From: Candidatus Cloacimonadota bacterium
Lineage (GTDB): Bacteria; Cloacimonadota; Cloacimonadia; JGIOTU-2
Assembly (NCBI GenBank): GCA_014384665.1
Contig: JACNFI010000319.1
Location: 5,825-14,561, forward strand
DNA length: 8,737 nt
Reading direction: 5' to 3'
Position 1 is the first letter of the stretch, and each line of letters opens with the position of its first letter. The notes under the pieces were generated by a model that was not told the origin of the DNA, ran no database searches, and saw nothing but the letters and a program-made list of their open reading frames with translations. The position numbers and the translations under genes were made by a program. Below are positions 1 to 4,700 of the stretch, piece after piece.

Positions 1-669
1 TACAATAATGATAAAGATACATCCTTAGTTGTTACCGCAGAATTAACCACACCGATCATCTATCTTAATCCTGATTCAATAGATTTTGGGGTAATAGAAA
101 AATCAGTTGGTTATGACTCATTATCATTTATAGTAACAAACCTTGGTGATGGTAATTTAATAATAGATGGCTTTGATGGATTATCTGAACCATTTAGTGT
201 AAATCATATACTTCCAGATACAATTTATCCGGTTCCAAACGATAGTTCAAAAATTTATGTGAAATTAAATAAAAACATATCTGGATTATTTTGTGATACT
301 CTCTATATTTTTAATAACGATAATGATACTTCTCTTATAGTAACTGCTGAAATTACAGAACCCTTAATTGCGATAATACCAGATACAATCGATTTCGGCA
401 TATTGGAAATGTGCAGTGAAATAGATTCTTTACCTTTTATTATTAAAAATCCTGGCAATGGGGATTTGATAGTTAATAATGTAGCTGGATTATCACCACC
501 CTTTAGTATTAATTATTCTACTCCTGATACAATTTGCCCAATTAGTGATAGTTCACAAATTTTTGTTAAAATTGATAAGAATATAGCAGGTTTGTATTGT
601 GATACTCTATTGATTTATAATAATGCAAATGATACTACATTAGTAATAATTGCACATATCACTGAACCT
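1..669 (+). repeat. Three in-frame HYDIN-like repeats, period about 306-309 bp
   Basis: The repeat-closing segment recurs at residues 1-18 (YNNDKDTSLVVTAELTTP), 104-121 (FNNDNDTSLIVTAEITEP) and 206-223 (YNNANDTTLVIIAHITEP), so the spacing is 103 and then 102 residues. Between them lie two full copies with matching landmarks: 'DSIDFGVIE' and 'DTIDFGILE', 'GDGNLIIDG' and 'GNGDLIVNN', 'LSEPFSVN' and 'LSPPFSIN', 'DSSKIYVKLNKNISGLFCDTL' and its counterpart. The array probably continues upstream of the window. The copies differ at many codons, so this is an old protein-level repeat, not a fresh DNA duplication. Confidence 0.85.
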
Positions 670-1275
670 CCGGATCCAATAATTAATTACATTACTGATG
701 TACCCTATGATCAGGGAAGAGAGGTTGTAATTAACTGGTTTAAAAGCCCATTGGATGATCCCGCTTATAAAGTAATTACTGGTTATTCTATTTGGAGAAA
801 ACAGGACTGGGCAAAGGATCCTTGGGAATACATTGGCTTTACTATTGCTCATTATTTTGACGAATATGCATTTATTGCGCCAACAATAAGCGATTCAACT
901 GAAGGTAATATACCATATTATACCTTTATCGTTTCAGCTGAGACGACAGATCCATTCTTGTTTTACGACTCTGAACCCGATTCAGGTTATTCTGTGGACA
1001 ACATCGCACCAAATTCTGTGAAAAATATCGGTCTGTCTTTTAATGGAGGTGATGATCTACAGATGCAATGGTCTGAAGTATTATATGGAACATATAATGG
1101 TAATTTATATCCTGAATTAAATGGAATTTGGTATAAAATTTATGGTTCGGAAGATTTTGATTTTGAATGTAATGCTTCAACATTGATAACGACAACACAG
1201 GATATAACTTATATTTATAATATAATAGATAAAGAAAAAATGTTTTTTAAAGTAATTACTTCGGATCAACCATAA
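1..1275 (+). CDS. Partial surface/secreted protein: HYDIN-like (choice-of-anchor D) Ig repeats plus two FnIII-like domains, 5' end missing
   Basis: The frame is open from base 1 to the TAA at 1273-1275, giving 424 residues with no start in view; the GTG at 259 is an internal valine inside a repeat. Residues 1-223 hold repeats of about 103 residues. Each has a 'PDxIDFGxxE' strand, a 'NxGxGxLIV' strand and a closing 'CDTLxIxNNxxDTxL' segment. This pattern fits the ASPM/SPD-2/Hydin or choice-of-anchor-D family of bacterial surface Ig domains. Residues about 226-335 look like a fibronectin III domain opening with 'DVPYDQG' and containing 'VITGYSIWRK'; residues 332-424 look like a second. The protein stops right after 'FFKVITSDQP', the usual end of an FnIII domain, with no sorting domain. 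It is therefore either secreted by another route, anchored by its missing N-terminal part, or truncated. A role in adhesion or surface structure is inferred from domain types only. Confidence 0.8.
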   Translation, partial: YNNDKDTSLVVTAELTTPIIYLNPDSIDFGVIEKSVGYDSLSFIVTNLGDGNLIIDGFDGLSEPFSVNHILPDTIYPVPNDSSKIYVKLNKNISGLFCDTLYIFNNDNDTSLIVTAEITEPLIAIIPDTIDFGILEMCSEIDSLPFIIKNPGNGDLIVNNVAGLSPPFSINYSTPDTICPISDSSQIFVKIDKNIAGLYCDTLLIYNNANDTTLVIIAHITEPPDPIINYITDVPYDQGREVVINWFKSPLDDPAYKVITGYSIWRKQDWAKDPWEYIGFTIAHYFDEYAFIAPTISDSTEGNIPYYTFIVSAETTDPFLFYDSEPDSGYSVDNIAPNSVKNIGLSFNGGDDLQMQWSEVLYGTYNGNLYPELNGIWYKIYGSEDFDFECNASTLITTTQDITYIYNIIDKEKMFFKVITSDQP

Positions 1276-1383
1276 TCCCAAAAATAACTGTTGAAATTAT
1301 GGAAACCTTAATATTTTCTCTCAACTCTCTAACGCTTGATGTATATATATATTTTGTGGTTATGCATAATTAAAAAAAAGAAC

Positions 1384-1415
1384 TTGACAGAATATTTTTT
1401 TAATAATTATTTTTG
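1384..1415 (+). promoter_or_regulatory. Candidate FCB/Bacteroidetes-type promoter (TTG-21-TAnnTTTG)
   Basis: TTGACA at 1384-1389 supplies the TTG of the -33 element. TATTTTTG at 1408-1415 matches the Bacteroidetes -7 consensus TAnnTTTG, with 21 bases between the TTG and the TA. The same TTGACA could serve a sigma-70 -35 box, but no good -10 box sits 16-18 bases downstream. The start point would fall near 1420, leaving a leader of about 280 bases before the ATG at 1701. The region is AT-rich, so chance matches are likely. Confidence 0.4.
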
Positions 1416-1436
1416 TTCAAGAAAAATTGTCTTGTT

Positions 1437-1514
1437 AGGAGGTAAACTATAAAAAAGGAAATATTGTTTTTTTTGTTGGAAACGAAGTTTAGTAAAGTGG
1501 ATTGTAATTACTAG
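1437..1514 (+). pseudogene. Possible relic gene start: AGGAGGT followed by ATA and a signal-peptide-like frame
   Basis: AGGAGGT at 1437-1443 is the best Shine-Dalgarno sequence in the window. Six bases after its GG comes ATA (1449-1451) where a start codon is expected. The frame reads I/M-KKEILFFLLE and ends at TAG 1512-1514 after 21 codons. The Lys-Lys plus hydrophobic run resembles the beginning of a signal peptide. It could be a decayed gene, a leader peptide using a rare ATA start, or chance. I do not call it a functional gene. Confidence 0.25.
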
Positions 1515-1523
1515 TATTTGTTA

Positions 1524-1547
1524 AGTAATTATTATGAATAATTTACT
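1524..1547. repeat. Imperfect AT-rich inverted repeat (operator-like)
   Basis: AGTAATTATT (1524-1533) and AATAATTTACT (1537-1547) are inverted copies with one bulged base, separated by ATG. The 10-bp AT-dominated stem could be a regulator binding site or a weak hairpin in the leader of the large gene. It has no following T-run, so it is not a standard terminator. Confidence 0.35.
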
Positions 1548-1598
1548 AATGTGTCAATGTCAAAGGGAGGATTTAGCTTTTGCAAATAAGCTTGAATT

Positions 1599-1658
1599 GT
1601 TAATTTCTTATTTAGGTAATAATTTTATGTTAATTTCTTGGTTAGGTATAATTTTTAA
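1599..1658 (+). repeat. Two-copy 30-bp tandem repeat upstream of the large gene
   Basis: GTTAATTTCTT begins both copies (1599 and 1629), and TTAGGTA follows at the same offset in each. The two 30-base units agree at 24 of 30 positions. The second copy contains TATAAT where the first reads AATAAT, so the duplication may have made or altered a promoter. The repeat ends 42 bases before the start codon. Confidence 0.6.
1647..1652 (+). promoter_or_regulatory. TATAAT -10-like box close to the large gene
   Basis: A perfect TATAAT lies in the second copy of the tandem repeat, about 48 bases before the ATG. The -35 region 17 bases upstream (TTTATG, 1624-1629) is poor. It would give a leader of about 40 bases. 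In such AT-rich sequence the hexamer alone is weak evidence. Confidence 0.25.
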
Positions 1659-1685
1659 TAAATATATAAAATTTGATAATTACGA

Positions 1686-1691
1686 AAGGAG
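1686..1691 (+). promoter_or_regulatory. Ribosome binding site AAGGAG of the 1926-residue protein
   Basis: AAGGAG ends nine bases before the ATG at 1701. Together with the signal peptide that begins at this methionine, it fixes the start of the large gene. Confidence 0.8.
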
Positions 1692-1700
1692 TAAACAAAT

Positions 1701-4700
1701 ATGAAAAAGTTATTTGTTACAATCTTAATTTTAACCTTTGTTTTTTCGTTGGTAGCAAATTCTTATGCTGATGAGAAACAGAGTAAAACCCCTGCAATAT
1801 ACGAAACATTAACAGCTCATATTGATGATGCCACTGGAAGGATCGATGCTGTGGATATTGAAATTAGATCTATGATTGGAACAATCCCCGTTGAAATCCT
1901 TGACGATGGAGCATTCTCATGGGCTACTCTAAATCTTGCTGGTCTTTGTAAAAATCCTGGCGACCCTGGTGGTGAAGGGATAAGAGTATTTAAAAATTTT
2001 CCTGATACAACAAATCCAGCCAATGAGATTCAGGGTTTTGCGACAACTGGCTGTAAATTAAGGGATAATAAATTCCGGGTTTACTTCCAAAATGCTGCAG
2101 GAACTCCGATTTCATTTGATCCATGTTTGAATCCTTCTCTTGGCATAGGTTATGTTAATAGAGGAAGCTTTGATATTCATATTCTGAATCCAAATGATCC
2201 TACTCCCCCAAACCTTCTTGAAAGCTGGTGGCCCGAATACGTAGACCCTCCCAAACCAGCATTTACTGCGATGACTGTTCAAGATTCACTGGATGGTTGC
2301 GCAAGTTTTCCCTACTGGAATATTCTTGAAAATGACTCAACCTACCATGACACTGATTCCTGCGATTACAATTACCATTGGGGTAAATTCGCTTTAAAAG
2401 TAAATGGTGACCCTGCTTCCAGCTACTACCTTGACCTTGCTGATGGATATGCTACAGATGTAAACTTTAAACTAAAAGATGGTGAATATTTCCCATTCTA
2501 TCTTGACCCTTCATCAGTTCCAACTAATTACTATTCTTGGTGGGCTGCAAATGGTGTTGTATTAGGTGCTTCAGGTTGGCAAGGTTGGATGTGGGAAATT
2601 ATCAATGGTAATCAACCTCAATTCTATGTTTATTATGATGAAAATGGTATTAATCCGCCAATCTATAAACTCATTGATGGATTGCAAAAAGACTTTGTTG
2701 GTGTAGACCAATACCTTCGTGTAAATGGTGATTTTCCACAAGGAGATTATATATTTTATGGCGAAATTGAAGGATGCAATGATGAACTTTCTGAAACCGT
2801 CTATGTAAAAGTTGGTATAGAATCTTGCCCTCCCCCAACTGTTATAGATATAACCACAAGCACAACATTGATTGATGATTGCACAGATTCATTAAATATT
2901 TGTATCATATTTGATGATGATATGAATACGAGCGTTAATCCTACTGTAACGTATAATCCTGATGTATCATCTATTCTTCCACCTCCCTATTTTACGGGTT
3001 GGACTTCTCCTACCACCTATTGTTTGAAATATTATTTAACTTATCTTGTCGATACTTCTTTCTTTGATATTGATGTGAGTGTTTCTGGTGCAGTGAATGA
3101 ATATTGTTGCCCTCAAGTTCCAGATCCTTATATTGAACAAGATGTATTTGATATTTACACCCTTAATCCAGAAGGTATAATTACATTAACTCCGATTCCT
3201 ACTACATTAGATCCTCCTGATATTGATAATTGTGTGGATACATTCAAAGTTAAAATATGTTATAATGATTTAATGTGTCAAACAGTATTTCCTAGTATAA
3301 CCTTTGACCCGACTGTCACTGGTACTTTATTGAATTTGGTTGGTACTCCATCATGGATAACTAATGATTGTTTTGAATGGGTTTATGAAGTTCAAGATTA
3401 TGCAATGCTGGGTACAGTTCAGGTTGTAATAGACAGTGCTCAGAATTGGACTTGTTGTAATGTACAGGAACCGGATACAGCTTATTTCGATGTGGATACA
3501 GAAATACCCGAAGCTACACTTGCAGTAGATCCAAATCCTGTTAATGGATGCTATATAGATAGTATATTTACAGTTACTGCTACTTACAATGATTCTATGT
3601 GCCTATCAGTAAATCCTTCAATTGCATTTACCCCAGATGTAACTGATCCTGCTAGTGCTATTTATACTCTCGAATTACTCCCGACACCTTCTTGGACACC
3701 TCCTAATGTATTTATTTGGGAGTACAAAATTCATGATTCAGATGTACCTCCACTTACTGTAGAAGTTGTTGTAGATGGTGCTAAAGATTGGACTTGCTGT
3801 AATGTACAAGAACCGGATACAATTTACTTTGATATACATACAGATAGCCCAAAAGTTACATCAATTGATGTGACTCCCCCACTACTTACCAGATGTGAAG
3901 ATTCTCTACAGATATGTGTTACTTATGATAGAAAAATGGATATTTCATTTGAACCAAACATCGTATTCAATCCGGATGTTTCTTCATGGTTTACTATGCC
4001 TTATAGTGGTACATGGTCTTCAGATAGTACAGTTTATTGTAAACCATATGGATGGACTTTTATGCCAGAAATAGACTATGATTGTATAGACATAGAGGTT
4101 ACTGATGCAAGAGGAGCTGTTGATACATGTAGTATTCAAGAACCAGACACTTGTTTCTGTTGTCTCGAAATCGATTGGGATAGACCTTCTGTTGTGAGCA
4201 TAACACCTTCAGACTTGTGTGTTGGAAGTTGTGATACGGACTTCTCTGTTACAATCGTATATGATGAACCAATGTGCAATAATCCACTCCCGACTGTTAC
4301 ATTTATTCCTACTCTTTCTCCAGATCCATTTACCTTCAATCCCGCAACCTCAACCTGGCTAAATAGCACGACAGCTTTTGTTGAATATACTGTTGGTGAT
4401 TCTAATGCTTATGGTTGTGATGTGGATATTATTGTTACCGATGCTCTCGATGCTACTTGTTGCTCCTTGAATGTACAGTATCCTGATACACTCTTTGATG
4501 CTTTCAATGTTGATCAGATTGAACCTTATTCATATCTCTATGATGCTCAATATAATGATACAACATGCACAGTATCTTTTGATTGGTCTGCAGGCGATGA
4601 TGGTTGTCCACCATGTATTTCAAAAGTAGAATTTTATGTTTGGAAAGATGGTGGCTCGCCATCACTCGTTTATACAGATGCAACAGGTGACACATATGGT

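Larger units (their letters stand above)
1276..1700. other. 425-bp AT-rich intergenic spacer with control signals and a possible gene relic
   Basis: No frame of useful length is open here. I see no strong hairpin-plus-T terminator after the upstream gene. What can be supported is listed separately: a promoter candidate at 1384-1415, a strong Shine-Dalgarno sequence followed by ATA at 1437-1451, an inverted repeat at 1524-1547, a 30-bp tandem repeat at 1599-1658 containing TATAAT, and the ribosome binding site at 1686-1691. The spacer is unusually long compared with the 63-bp gap between the second and third genes, so the large gene probably has its own transcription start. Confidence 0.6.

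Noticed and set aside
259..1275. GTG at 259 as the start of the first gene
   Set aside because: The same frame is open to base 1 and encodes an earlier copy of the same repeat, so the GTG is an internal valine.
1552..1563. TGTCAA tandem pair and the AGCTT/AAGCT inverted repeat at 1575-1592
   Set aside because: Units of 5-6 bases are expected by chance in a 425-bp AT-rich spacer.
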